Source of the DNA: Euryarchaeota archaeon UBA596
GTDB taxonomy: Archaea > Thermoplasmatota > Poseidoniia > Poseidoniales > Poseidoniaceae
NCBI GenBank assembly: GCA_002498205.1
Contig: DAGQ01000127.1
Coordinates: forward strand, 1 to 10,170
Direction: 5' to 3'
DNA: 10,170 bases
In this document: positions 1-8,082 of the stretch, piece after piece
Layout of the letters: every line of letters starts with the position of its first letter
Position numbering within the stretch: position 1 is the stretch's first letter
Made by a program: the position numbers and the translations under genes
Notes under the pieces: model-generated
What the model was told of the DNA's origin: nothing
Seen by the model: the letters and a program-made list of their open reading frames with translations, nothing else
The model's database searches: none

Positions 1-1503
1 GGAGATAATGTTGGAGATGTTGCAGGAATGGGTGCAGATATTTTTGAATCATTTGTAGGTTCTTTAATTGCTGCTATGGTGATAGCATCAACAATTGCAT
101 GGATTGATTTAGGACAGATGGGAACTAATCCAAATGATCTAGTAAATCATCATGAATCTTTGATGATTTTACCTCTTTTACTTGCTATAATAGGTTTTGT
201 AGCTAGTGTGATTGGTGTATTTTCTATGAGGATTTTAAAAGAAGGAGATCCTGCATCAGCATTAAGAAATACTACATTCATTGGAGCATTCTTATTCTGG
301 TTAGGTAGTTATATTGCATTACAGACTTTTGGACTTCCTATCGAACCATTATATGCAATAATTGCAGGAAGTATTGTAGGAATCTTAATTGGGCTTGTAA
401 CCGAATATTATACATCAACTGAAAAAATATTTGGAATTAAGCCACGTGCAGTAATGAGAATTTCAGAAGCATCAAAGAGGGGACCAGCGACTAATGCAAT
501 TTCAGGCTTATCAGTTGGAATGGAGAGTGTATTTATTCCACTAATATTAATTGCAGTAGGTATTTACATGTCAAACTATTTCGCAGGAGTATATGGAATT
601 GCATTAGCAGCTATGGGTATGTTAGCTACAGTAGGCGTCACAATGACAGTGGATGCTTATGGTCCAGTTGCAGATAACGCTGGGGGAATTTCAGAAATGG
701 GTGGATTAGGCCCAGAGACAAGAAAGATTACAGATGCATTAGATTCTATTGGAAATACAACAGCTGCAACAGGTAAAGGTTTTGCAATTGGTTCCGCAGC
801 TTTGACAGCACTTGCATTATTTGCAGCATTTAATACATCAGTTGAAAAAGCAAGTGGCCAAGACATAGATATTTTACTTACAGATTCAGCAGTAGTTATT
901 GGATTATTGATTGGTGGAAGTTTACCATTCTTAATTGGAGCATTAACAATGAGTTCAGTTGGTAGAGCTGCCGAAGAAATGGTAGATGAAATTGTAAGGC
1001 AATTCAAAGTTATGAAAAAAGCATTAAAAGGTACAATGAAAGATGAAGAACTTGATGATATCAATAAATGGCCAGAAACGATTGAAGTTAAAGAAGATGG
1101 AGGAACAAAAATGTATCCCGATTCCGAACAATGTGTCAAAATTAGTACAGATTCAGCAATCAAAGAAATGGTTTTACCAGGAGTAATTGCAGTATTCAGT
1201 CCACTTGTTGTCGGCCTTGCATTAGGCGCAGAAGGACTTGCAGGAATGTTAGCAGGTGCCACAGTAACGGGAGTATTACTTGCATTATTCATGGCTAACG
1301 CAGGCGGTGCATGGGATAACGCAAAGAAAGCTATTGAAGCAGGAGAATTAGAAGGAGAATCCAAAGGCGGAGAAGCACATTCAGCTGCTGTAATTGGAGA
1401 TACGATTGGAGATCCTTTCAAAGATACTAGTGGTCCATCATTAAATATTCTAATTAAATTAATGTCCATAGTTTCTTTAGTAATTGTACCAGTAATTGTT
1501 TAG
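1..1503 (+). CDS. hppA: Membrane-integral pyrophosphatase (ion-translocating), C-terminal 500 residues, 5' end outside window
   Basis: This enzyme hydrolyses pyrophosphate and pumps H+ and/or Na+ across the cell membrane. The reading frame is open from base 1, so the first ATG (28) is internal. The fragment opens on the substrate-binding signature GDNVGDVAGMGADIFES. The second signature, DAYGPVADNAGG, begins at 652, and the C-terminal one, GDTIGDPFKDTSGPS, lies near 1396-1440; alternating hydrophobic segments fill the rest. In GNTTAATGKG (751-780) the K+-determinant positions are Ala and Gly, as in the K+-dependent subfamily; K+-independent enzymes have Lys and Thr. The Glu three residues after the Asp of GAD (the Tm-PPase E246 position) is present, as in Na+-type and some K+-dependent H+-type pumps, so the ion is not settled. 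The cytoplasmic loop at about 1006-1131 is longer than usual. Full family length is about 670-700 residues, so roughly the first quarter to third is missing. The stop is TAG. Confidence 0.97.
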   Translation, partial: GDNVGDVAGMGADIFESFVGSLIAAMVIASTIAWIDLGQMGTNPNDLVNHHESLMILPLLLAIIGFVASVIGVFSMRILKEGDPASALRNTTFIGAFLFWLGSYIALQTFGLPIEPLYAIIAGSIVGILIGLVTEYYTSTEKIFGIKPRAVMRISEASKRGPATNAISGLSVGMESVFIPLILIAVGIYMSNYFAGVYGIALAAMGMLATVGVTMTVDAYGPVADNAGGISEMGGLGPETRKITDALDSIGNTTAATGKGFAIGSAALTALALFAAFNTSVEKASGQDIDILLTDSAVVIGLLIGGSLPFLIGALTMSSVGRAAEEMVDEIVRQFKVMKKALKGTMKDEELDDINKWPETIEVKEDGGTKMYPDSEQCVKISTDSAIKEMVLPGVIAVFSPLVVGLALGAEGLAGMLAGATVTGVLLALFMANAGGAWDNAKKAIEAGELEGESKGGEAHSAAVIGDTIGDPFKDTSGPSLNILIKLMSIVSLVIVPVIV

Positions 1504-1516
1504 ATAGGGTGTAAAT

Positions 1517-2497
1517 ATGGCTCAAAACTGGGCATTAGGGAAAAATCAAACAACCACATTAATTGTGGTTTTGTTAATGTGTTTTTCTGGATGTGTAGGT
1601 TCAAATAACGCTAGTAATTCAACTGATGATGAACTAGTGGTTCCTCTATGGGACGTTGGTGATTGGTGGATGTACACTTTTACAACACCCGAATTCGGAG
1701 ATGTTACTACAAGGCTAGTAGTAACAGAAACCGATGCCGAGGAAAACACATCATATATGTTAGGAATTACAAATCAATTAGAAGCACATAGACATGCATT
1801 ATTGAATTTCAATCCCTTTTTAGGAAGGATTACCCATTCTAATTTGTCCGTATATGAGAATGGAATACCTCAACCAGTCTTCAGTTTTCCACTAATGGAA
1901 GGAAAGACATGGACATTTGATTTATTTGGATTTACGAATTGGAATTCTCAGGTTTTAATGATAAATGATGGAATTGCCTATATGACTGCAAATCATGACG
2001 ATGGAGGTTTAATTGAATATTCATTTGATACAAGCATTGGATTTATTTCTAAACTGGTTTGGAAGGAAAGTGAAGATTTAACTAAATTAGAAATGATGTG
2101 GTCAGGTCAAAAAGGAGAGGATTATGCAGGCGATGCATTTTTTGTTAGGGCATATGATTTGAGAAATGAGTTATATCAAGGAAATGATGGTGAGGTTTAT
2201 GATTCGATGTTTTTGAATAATGGCCATCCTAGTGATGGAGATTTTGATCATTTGTATATTTATTTAGATGTTGAAATTACTAGTTCAGCATCATCTCATG
2301 GCTCCTTTACAATCAAAGATCATACAGGTATTAGCCCAAAAGTTGAAGCTTGGAATGCAGGAACATCAGAGAAGGGTTCAATCTCTGTTATTCCATCTCA
2401 AGCTGGTGAATATTCACTGACCGTAACATGTACTGGAGCAGATTCAATGATACATGTAATTGTGGTTGGTGGATTAGAAACAGTATGGGAATTTTAG
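1517..2497 (+). CDS. Predicted surface lipoprotein of unknown function (326 aa)
   Basis: I do not recognise the family. The N terminus is a lipoprotein signal: a short polar/basic start, a hydrophobic stretch (residues 14-23) and a lipobox FSGC with the lipidated Cys at residue 26, followed by an Asn/Ser/Thr-rich linker. The mature part is rich in aromatic and beta-prone segments. The last ~80 residues, including GEYSLTVTC, resemble an Ig-like or jelly-roll beta-sandwich, suggesting an exposed extracellular domain. No catalytic motif is visible. The start is supported by GGTG at 1508-1511, five bases before the ATG. It lies 13 bases after the pyrophosphatase and 8 bases before the hydrolase, so co-transcription is likely. 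It could be a binding or cell-surface protein; no substrate can be named. Confidence 0.85.
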   Translation: MAQNWALGKNQTTTLIVVLLMCFSGCVGSNNASNSTDDELVVPLWDVGDWWMYTFTTPEFGDVTTRLVVTETDAEENTSYMLGITNQLEAHRHALLNFNPFLGRITHSNLSVYENGIPQPVFSFPLMEGKTWTFDLFGFTNWNSQVLMINDGIAYMTANHDDGGLIEYSFDTSIGFISKLVWKESEDLTKLEMMWSGQKGEDYAGDAFFVRAYDLRNELYQGNDGEVYDSMFLNNGHPSDGDFDHLYIYLDVEITSSASSHGSFTIKDHTGISPKVEAWNAGTSEKGSISVIPSQAGEYSLTVTCTGADSMIHVIVVGGLETVWEF

Positions 2498-2505
2498 GTG
2501 AATAA

Positions 2506-3114
2506 ATGCAGCAAACATTGGTGATGTTGCACGGACTGACAGGTTCAGCAAATTCAATGTCCCAATTTGCAAATAAAATATGTCCCGAAGGATGTAATTT
2601 GTATATCCCTGACGCTCCCTTCAAACATGAAAAAACAGGTTTTTGTTGGTGGGAATATACAGCAGATTCAAGAGTAAAACCTCAAAAAATTAAGATTACT
2701 TCAAAATTACTCGAAGAAATAACCCACTCTATGAAATATCTAGTAAAAAATATTCCTGGTGAGGGTAATATAATTTTAGGAGGATTTAGTCAGGGTGCGG
2801 TCATGGCTCAAATAATGATGTTGAGCGAAATTTCTAATCGTATTTCGGGATTGGTATTACTTGGAACTAGAGCAATAGAGGAAAAGAAATTACGTGAAGC
2901 ACTAAGAAAAAATAAAATGATACCAACACTCTGGATGCACGGTAAAAAAGATAAAATCATAGATTTTGATGATTCTTACGAATTAGTAAAAATATTTGAA
3001 GATGAAGGTTGGAACCTAAAAAAAATCATTCATGAAAAAGGACATATGATCCCTTTAAGTGAACATGAAAAAATAATTACTTTTATTCAAGAAATATATT
3101 CAAACAATTCCTGA
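2506..3114 (+). CDS. Serine alpha/beta hydrolase, phospholipase/carboxylesterase (YpfH-like) family
   Basis: A 202-residue cytoplasmic esterase-type hydrolase with no signal peptide. The fold markers are in order: the oxyanion-side motif MLHGLTGS (residues 7-14), the nucleophile elbow GGFSQGAVMA with Ser95, the acid in HGKKDKIID with Asp149, and the catalytic His180 in KGHMIP. This spacing and the compact size match the Abhydrolase_2 (carboxylesterase/acyl-thioesterase-like) group. The substrate cannot be deduced; short-chain esters or acyl-thioesters are typical of the family. The start is supported by GGTGA at 2496-2500, which overlaps the stop of the lipoprotein gene and lies five bases before the ATG. 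Its stop codon (TGA, 3112-3114) lies inside the 3' end of the convergent glutaredoxin gene. Confidence 0.9.
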   Translation: MQQTLVMLHGLTGSANSMSQFANKICPEGCNLYIPDAPFKHEKTGFCWWEYTADSRVKPQKIKITSKLLEEITHSMKYLVKNIPGEGNIILGGFSQGAVMAQIMMLSEISNRISGLVLLGTRAIEEKKLREALRKNKMIPTLWMHGKKDKIIDFDDSYELVKIFEDEGWNLKKIIHEKGHMIPLSEHEKIITFIQEIYSNNS

Positions 3115-3372
3115 CTCTTGTAAATTATCAAACCCTCCAATGAAATTAATTTGATTATTTCTCACATCAAAAATTACTGGAACAGTCCTATGTCCAGTTT
3201 CTAGAATTATTTCTTTTCTTTTTTCAAAATTATTTGTTAAATCTACAATGGTAAAACTAAATCCATGACTTTGTAAATATCTTTCAGCAGCAACACAATA
3301 TGGGCAAAAATCTGAAGAATAAATTAAAAAATCAGTATCAATTTCTTTCGCATCATTTGAAACTATATTCAT
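3100..3372 (-). CDS. Glutaredoxin-like thiol-disulfide oxidoreductase (90 aa)
   Basis: A small thioredoxin-fold redox protein. The active site CPYC is at residues 23-26, the cis-proline motif TVP is at 63-65, and the glutathione/substrate-side motif GGFDNL is at 79-84, all as in classical glutaredoxins. It reduces disulfides in the cytoplasm; the electron donor in an archaeon may be a low-molecular thiol other than glutathione. The frame is open up to an ATG at 3423, but that start would run 49 bases into the upstream kinase gene. The ATG at 3372 is preferred because it follows the kinase stop by two bases, has AGAGGA six bases upstream, and gives a standard glutaredoxin length. It is the last gene of the minus-strand cluster, and its end overlaps the convergent hydrolase gene by 15 bases. 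Confidence 0.92.
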   Translation of the reverse strand: MNIVSNDAKEIDTDFLIYSSDFCPYCVAAERYLQSHGFSFTIVDLTNNFEKRKEIILETGHRTVPVIFDVRNNQINFIGGFDNLQESGIV

Positions 3373-3374
3373 GA

Positions 3375-4253
3375 TTATTCCTCTATTTTTTCTATTAATA
3401 TTCCTTGTGTCTCTGTAGACCATTCAATTACCATCCACCCTGCAAGTTCACATTGTTTTTTTGTTTCTTCTATGTTTCCTTCATTTGATAATAAAGCAAC
3501 AGCGCCGCCGCCCCCTGCACCCATTACTTTCCATGCACTAATTGTCTTATTATCAATTAATCTTTCACAGACCTCTCTTACAGGGTCATTTATTGATTTT
3601 GACAAATTATCAGTTGTTTTAGTAACCTCGTTTAGAATATTTTTTATTGAATCACGTTCATCTTTTTCTAATGCTAAAGACATTTCATCTGCTAGATTCT
3701 TTAATTTATGGATTGCATTTAATATTTTAGGATCATCTTGTTTGAATTTTTCCCAAATTGGTGCATGAACTTCACCAGATTTATGTGCAATTTTACTATG
3801 GGCAATAATGAGGTACTTTTCTAACCATTTTATTGCTGATTCCATTGGTTTAAACGGAATAATTTCTACATTGTCCTTATTGAATTTAAGGTATTGAACA
3901 CCACCGAATGCGCTAGCCCATTGGTCTTGTCTTCCAACAGGTCCACCTAGTATTACCTCAAATTTATGGGCAAGTTCCGCTGATTCTTCTGGGGAGAATT
4001 TATTATGATTTATGCAAGAAAGTAAAGCCACATTAATTGCACTTGAGGTCCCTAATCCAGTACCTACAGGTACCTCACAATTATAATTCATACTTAGATA
4101 TCCATCCTCGTCAATTTCTAATTCTGCATGCGCTCTTTTGTTAATTGCAATATTTACAACAGCTCCTGGATAATTGATGGTATAATCTCTAATGTCGCTC
4201 CAGCCTCCTGCCAAATCAATTCTTATTGGGGCACTAGTTCTAATTTTTACCAT
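3375..4253 (-). CDS. GHMP-family sugar kinase (heptose-7-phosphate kinase / fucokinase-like)
   Basis: A 292-residue ATP-dependent small-molecule kinase. All three GHMP motifs are present: motif 1 APIRIDLAGGWSD (residues 8-20), the phosphate-binding motif 2 PVGTGLGTSSA (62-72), and motif 3 MGAGGGGAVALL (244-255). A conserved Asp is at 110 in GRQDQWASAFGG. The GGWSD variant of motif 1 followed by GAVVNIAI resembles D-glycero-D-manno-heptose 7-phosphate kinases (HddA) and the kinase domain of L-fucokinases more than mevalonate or galactokinases, so a sugar or sugar phosphate is the likely substrate. No neighbouring nucleotidyltransferase or glycosyltransferase helps to name it. The start is supported by GGTGA at 4258-4262, which overlaps the TAG stop of the upstream membrane-protein gene. 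The stop is TAA. Confidence 0.88.
   Translation of the reverse strand: MVKIRTSAPIRIDLAGGWSDIRDYTINYPGAVVNIAINKRAHAELEIDEDGYLSMNYNCEVPVGTGLGTSSAINVALLSCINHNKFSPEESAELAHKFEVILGGPVGRQDQWASAFGGVQYLKFNKDNVEIIPFKPMESAIKWLEKYLIIAHSKIAHKSGEVHAPIWEKFKQDDPKILNAIHKLKNLADEMSLALEKDERDSIKNILNEVTKTTDNLSKSINDPVREVCERLIDNKTISAWKVMGAGGGGAVALLSNEGNIEETKKQCELAGWMVIEWSTETQGILIEKIEE
3379..3384 (-). promoter_or_regulatory. Ribosome binding site of the glutaredoxin gene
   Basis: On the minus strand AGAGGA lies six bases before the ATG at 3372 and inside the final codons of the kinase gene. It decides the glutaredoxin start in favour of 3372 over the upstream in-frame ATG at 3423, and suggests translational coupling to the kinase. 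Confidence 0.7.
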
Positions 4254-4261
4254 GTAATCAC

Positions 4262-6838
4262 CTACCCTTCAAAATAAGACTTTATTGACGGATTTTGAGG
4301 GTTTAATGTATTCGTAAACCCGAAATCTAACGGGATACCACTTACAGTTCCAACTAATCCTGTAAGTAGTAAATGATTCCCCAATGGTCTTTCATTTCTT
4401 GTTGGAATTAATTTCTTTTTATGTATGTTTTTCATATTCCTTTTTGAGAAATCAATGTTGGCTTCCCTCATTGATTTATTTGCCACCCATATGTTTGCTA
4501 ACATTGATTGAGCCACCCCAGAAATATCAATGTTGTTTGATAATATTGGTTGTACGGTATATGTATTAATCCACTTTTCATTCCATTCTTTTGAATCAAT
4601 ATTATTTTTAATACTTGGCCAATCAACAGATTCATTTTGTTCAAAGTTCCAATTTTTTGTTGTTAATCCAGAATCCATAAAGATCTCTAGAGCCGCTTTA
4701 ACCATTGGGTGTCTTGGTTCATACATGTATACTTTTTCGAGAGTTTCTTGAGCGGAAAATTGCAAACCACAATCGATTTCTAGTAATGATTTTGCCACTA
4801 AACCAGATGCCCATAAGTCTTCTTGAAAATTTTCTTCCATCCACATTTCAAGCATATCTAAAGCATCTTCACTTCTATTTTCTATTCTTAATAGTGCAAT
4901 ATCCCTTAACAATATTTTCCGGGATACTGGTGTATTTGTTTTTGGCCCGATGATATTTGGATTAGGTGTTTTATTTCCATACCATTTCAGTAAATCCAAA
5001 TTTCCTTTTATTGCACTACTGACTTGAATGTGGTGGATATTTTCCATATTGAATTTAATTTCTGAAGGAGAAAGTAATGAACCAATCCAATTTAATATTA
5101 ATCGCTCTTGTGATTGCTCAGGTACCGCATTAAGGTGGTGTTTCGCTTCCTTATAATCTCTGGTGGCTAAATTTGCCGCTATTAGGGCTAATCTCGCAAA
5201 GTCATCTTCTCCCCCTTCTAAAGCAAGTAATTTATCAGAAAGTGTTTCAGTTAAATCCCAATGTCCTGCAATCATTGAAAGAGTAATCTCTGATCTAAGT
5301 TTTGCAGTGATTGATTGACCATCTTTGTTTTCAATCATATCATCATATTTTTGAAATGCTTTAGTGATTCTTCCCTTTCTAATTAAATCAATTACATTGA
5401 CATCTCGAACTCGAATTTTTCTTTTTAATGTTTCAAGCTCTGATCTTTTTGATAAATCAACAGCATCAAAATTCATAGCGTTTAATTTTTTTAATTTTCC
5501 AATAGATATTAACCATACAAATAAGAAAATTACTTGCCCCGCAGATGCCATCATCCAAGTTAATTCTTCAAGCATATTTTTTGTCGCTATAGAACATACA
5601 TTAGTTTCTAAATACCCACAAGCTTCATTTTGGGGTAAGAATGTGGAATCCCAGAATGTCATCATTGCTAATGCTAGAAGAAACATTGATTGACCAGCAA
5701 ATCCACTGAAACAGAAACTAAGAATATCTGCTTGTTGCGCTCTTTCTGTACGAATTAATTTATTGTCAGCAAGTTTAATTCCAGCTCTTCCAGAAATATG
5801 GGTGACTGCGAGAAACATGGTTCTTGCGACTTCAAAAACAAAAGCAATACCTACTACAGCTATGTTTAGGATTAAAAATAATAATACTGCGCTAACTAAT
5901 GGCTTTCTAATCATGTCAATTTCTATTTTCGTAAATAATTCAATGGCATAGAAACCTAACAATCCACCCTCTTCCATAATTGTGTCTTGTTTCGCTATGT
6001 CTCCAAAACGAAATACACTTTCACTATGTACAAATTTTTCAGGAATAAAAAACGTGGCAAATAGAGACAAGAGAGTATTTATTGCTGTAATTGGCATTGT
6101 AATTGCTGTAATTAAAACAATTGTTGATAGGACTCTCCCTCTCTTAGAGGGAGTTTCTGGATTAATTTCCGTAGGTTTTCCTCTTGCATGTAATAGTTTA
6201 TTTTTTACTAATAAATTCCATGATGATCCAAGAACTCTACCATAAGCAATAATTGCTGGTAAAAAGATAAAGAATACTGTAGAAGAATTTAATCTATTAC
6301 TATTGTCAGTAATGATATATTCTCTCATTATGATTCTAAACAATAATGTTAGTCCAACCCAAATAATACTTAGAATCACCATTTTTACAACTCTTTTGTA
6401 AATTCCCTTTAATTCTAAATCTGCTCTTCTGTTTCTTAATTTAAATTTTAATTGAGCATCTAATGAGGATAATATTGAAATTAAAGCGGGAATTGAAATT
6501 AATGTAATTGCTACAAATAATACCCATTGATTTAGTTCAAAAACTCCTTGAGAATATGAAATCAAAAACTCCATGAATAATATTGCAATTCCCGTTAAAG
6601 ACCAAAGATAACTTTGAATACCAAATCTTACTCTTGTATCTTGTAATAATTCTCTTGCATCAGCAGTATTTTTTGTTAAAATATGAATCTCATAAACATT
6701 TTCTTCTCTTTCAAATGCGACTCTAAGGCCCCTTAAACCATGAGGTATTACGAATCTCCATAGAAATATTACAATTCCTAGACTAGCAATAATTGGAACA
6801 AAATCATCAATAGAAACTGTTGATACTAGCGAAAACAT
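4262..6838 (-). CDS. Large membrane protein with about nine TM helices and a C-terminal helical-repeat (TPR-like) domain, function unknown
   Basis: An 858-residue protein of no family I recognise. Hydrophobic segments lie near residues 11-31, 77-97, 104-124, 151-171, 186-204, 236-264, 313-337, 371-394 and 424-447. The intervening loops at 32-76, 125-150, 205-235 and 338-370 are strongly basic, so the positive-inside rule gives N-out/C-in with nine helices. The remaining ~400 residues would be cytoplasmic. They contain paired amphipathic helices typical of TPR-like solenoids (about 480-590 and 640-722), which suggests protein-protein contacts. The predicted outer loop 395-423 carries Cys407 and Cys415, a possible disulfide. 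No transporter, kinase or protease motif is visible. GGGGAG at 6842-6847 precedes the ATG by three bases. It sits 32 bases after Pelota and 8 before the kinase. A membrane scaffold or sensor is a guess. Confidence 0.85.
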   Translation of the reverse strand: MFSLVSTVSIDDFVPIIASLGIVIFLWRFVIPHGLRGLRVAFEREENVYEIHILTKNTADARELLQDTRVRFGIQSYLWSLTGIAILFMEFLISYSQGVFELNQWVLFVAITLISIPALISILSSLDAQLKFKLRNRRADLELKGIYKRVVKMVILSIIWVGLTLLFRIIMREYIITDNSNRLNSSTVFFIFLPAIIAYGRVLGSSWNLLVKNKLLHARGKPTEINPETPSKRGRVLSTIVLITAITMPITAINTLLSLFATFFIPEKFVHSESVFRFGDIAKQDTIMEEGGLLGFYAIELFTKIEIDMIRKPLVSAVLLFLILNIAVVGIAFVFEVARTMFLAVTHISGRAGIKLADNKLIRTERAQQADILSFCFSGFAGQSMFLLALAMMTFWDSTFLPQNEACGYLETNVCSIATKNMLEELTWMMASAGQVIFLFVWLISIGKLKKLNAMNFDAVDLSKRSELETLKRKIRVRDVNVIDLIRKGRITKAFQKYDDMIENKDGQSITAKLRSEITLSMIAGHWDLTETLSDKLLALEGGEDDFARLALIAANLATRDYKEAKHHLNAVPEQSQERLILNWIGSLLSPSEIKFNMENIHHIQVSSAIKGNLDLLKWYGNKTPNPNIIGPKTNTPVSRKILLRDIALLRIENRSEDALDMLEMWMEENFQEDLWASGLVAKSLLEIDCGLQFSAQETLEKVYMYEPRHPMVKAALEIFMDSGLTTKNWNFEQNESVDWPSIKNNIDSKEWNEKWINTYTVQPILSNNIDISGVAQSMLANIWVANKSMREANIDFSKRNMKNIHKKKLIPTRNERPLGNHLLLTGLVGTVSGIPLDFGFTNTLNPQNPSIKSYFEG
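6135..6153. repeat. Perfect 8-bp inverted repeat inside the membrane-protein gene
   Basis: CTCCCTCT and AGAGGGAG are separated by three bases (CTT) and followed on the plus strand by TTTCT. The site codes for PSKRGR in the basic loop between helices 5 and 6. The symmetry is certain; any function is not. Confidence 0.45.
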
Positions 6839-6870
6839 GTTCTCCCCTGTTACCTTGAAGACTTAGTCCT

Positions 6871-7938
6871 TCATAGAATATACCGTAAAATGGCTATTGC
6901 TCCGCCCATGCTTTTTAATTGTGATCCTAAGTCATGATCAGAACTACATTGGACTAAATTTCCACCATATAGTTCTAATTTTTTACACCAATCCGACCAA
7001 TTTAAATCATTAATTTGGGATTCTTCCTCTCGTAATAATTCTGCAGAGATTAGTAATGTTTCTATTGCTCCTTCATCCATTGCTTTTACTAGTTCATATT
7101 CTCCATAGGCAACGGCTCCTTGTTTTGCAATTCTAGTAAATGCATCTTCCAATAACTCTATTTCTTTGATTATGGAATGGTTTTTTAATAAATCTAAATC
7201 TAAACCTTCTTTTAAAATTTCATTTGCAGATGCACGGCCTCCCATACTAGTTGCAATATTACGAATTGTTCTACCTGATTCAATTGAATTAAACATACTT
7301 TGTAATTTATCTCGAGCCATCCCAGGGCCACAAATAACTAATGGGATTTCTTTGTTTAATTGTATATTGATGTCTGTTGCAACTTTTTTCATAAATTCAT
7401 TGAGAATATCATTTGATGATTTAGCATTTCCAGAATATTTCCCACCTCCTCTCATAGAGAATGTTGCTATGTCTTTCATTCCATGCATTGTAACTAAAAA
7501 TAGAATAATTTCATCCATTTCAGCAACAATTATTGCCACTTTACTAGATTTAGAATGATTTTTAGCAGAATTAATTAACTGATTATCTTCATATGGCCAT
7601 TCTCCATTAATTGATATTTTAATTTCATCTCCAATTTGAACTATATGTGTGTGGTGACTTCCTTTATCAAATGCTGCTTCATGTATTATTCCATGAACTC
7701 TTAATGTATCGCTAAATGTTTGAAATTCTGAGTATTCTATAATTAATTCAATCCACGTTTTTTTTCTAGTAGCTGCCTTTGCTCTTCCACCTTCTTCCCC
7801 AGCCGTAGTTTGATCTCTTCTTTCTCCTAACATCCCTATTCTTCTGCCCTTTTTACAGAGTTTAGCAGTAGTCCACAAATCATCTTCTGATGAAATTCTA
7901 AATTTAATAAAATCTAGGCCACGTTTGAGAATTTTCAT
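6871..7938 (-). CDS. pelA: Pelota (aPelota/Dom34), mRNA surveillance and ribosome rescue factor
   Basis: Archaeal Pelota binds stalled ribosomes with a GTPase partner (aEF1A in archaea) and promotes subunit dissociation with ABCE1. The 355-residue length and domain order match the family. The N-terminal Sm-like domain (about 1-125) carries DDLW (19-22) and GSHHT (93-97). The central domain carries ICGPGMARD (202-210) and GRASANEIL (234-242). The C-terminal domain has GAVAYG (274-279), ETLLIS (293-298) and GAIAILRY (346-353). There is no GGQ motif, which separates it from the related release factor aRF1. The ATG gives the family-typical start MKILKR. No clear ribosome binding site precedes it, and it begins only 9 bases after the downstream fhs stop at 7948-7950, so translation may be coupled to fhs. 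The stop is TGA. Confidence 0.95.
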   Translation of the reverse strand: MKILKRGLDFIKFRISSEDDLWTTAKLCKKGRRIGMLGERRDQTTAGEEGGRAKAATRKKTWIELIIEYSEFQTFSDTLRVHGIIHEAAFDKGSHHTHIVQIGDEIKISINGEWPYEDNQLINSAKNHSKSSKVAIIVAEMDEIILFLVTMHGMKDIATFSMRGGGKYSGNAKSSNDILNEFMKKVATDINIQLNKEIPLVICGPGMARDKLQSMFNSIESGRTIRNIATSMGGRASANEILKEGLDLDLLKNHSIIKEIELLEDAFTRIAKQGAVAYGEYELVKAMDEGAIETLLISAELLREEESQINDLNWSDWCKKLELYGGNLVQCSSDHDLGSQLKSMGGAIAILRYIL

Positions 7939-7947
7939 ACTATCTAC

Positions 7948-8082
7948 TCAACCGAACATACCTTCTAATTCACCATCATCATCTATTGTCATATGTGTTG
8001 CTGCTGGAATTTTCGGTAATCCTGGCATCGTCATAATATTGCCAAGGATTGCAACGATAAACCCAGCACCCGCATTCAATCT
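7948..8082 (-). other. C-terminal remnant of fhs after the in-frame TGA (44 codons plus stop)
   Basis: The segment is in frame with the main body and free of further stops. It encodes NAGAGFIV, then MTMPGLPKIPAA, an acidic TIDDDGE stretch and a final MFG. These are recognisable family features, so this is coding sequence of fhs and not a spacer. It explains the otherwise odd 144-base gap between the first stop and Pelota. Confidence 0.9.

Noticed and set aside
657..1469. A long (270-codon) open frame on the minus strand opposite the pyrophosphatase.
   Set aside because: It is the antisense shadow of a well-conserved gene; the product is low-complexity Ser/Ala/Pro-rich with no motif.
1552..1570. 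A perfect 7-bp inverted repeat (AACCACA / TGTGGTT, 5-base loop) just after the lipoprotein start.
   Set aside because: It sits in the signal-peptide coding region, is short and AT-rich, and nothing indicates a regulatory role.
3373..3423. An N-terminal extension of glutaredoxin from the ATG at 3423.
   Set aside because: It would overlap the kinase gene by 49 bases; the ATG at 3372 has a good ribosome binding site and gives normal length.
4384..4953. Several overlapping short plus-strand ORFs inside the membrane-protein gene.
   Set aside because: They are Phe/Leu-rich antisense shadows, with no start signals or conserved motifs.
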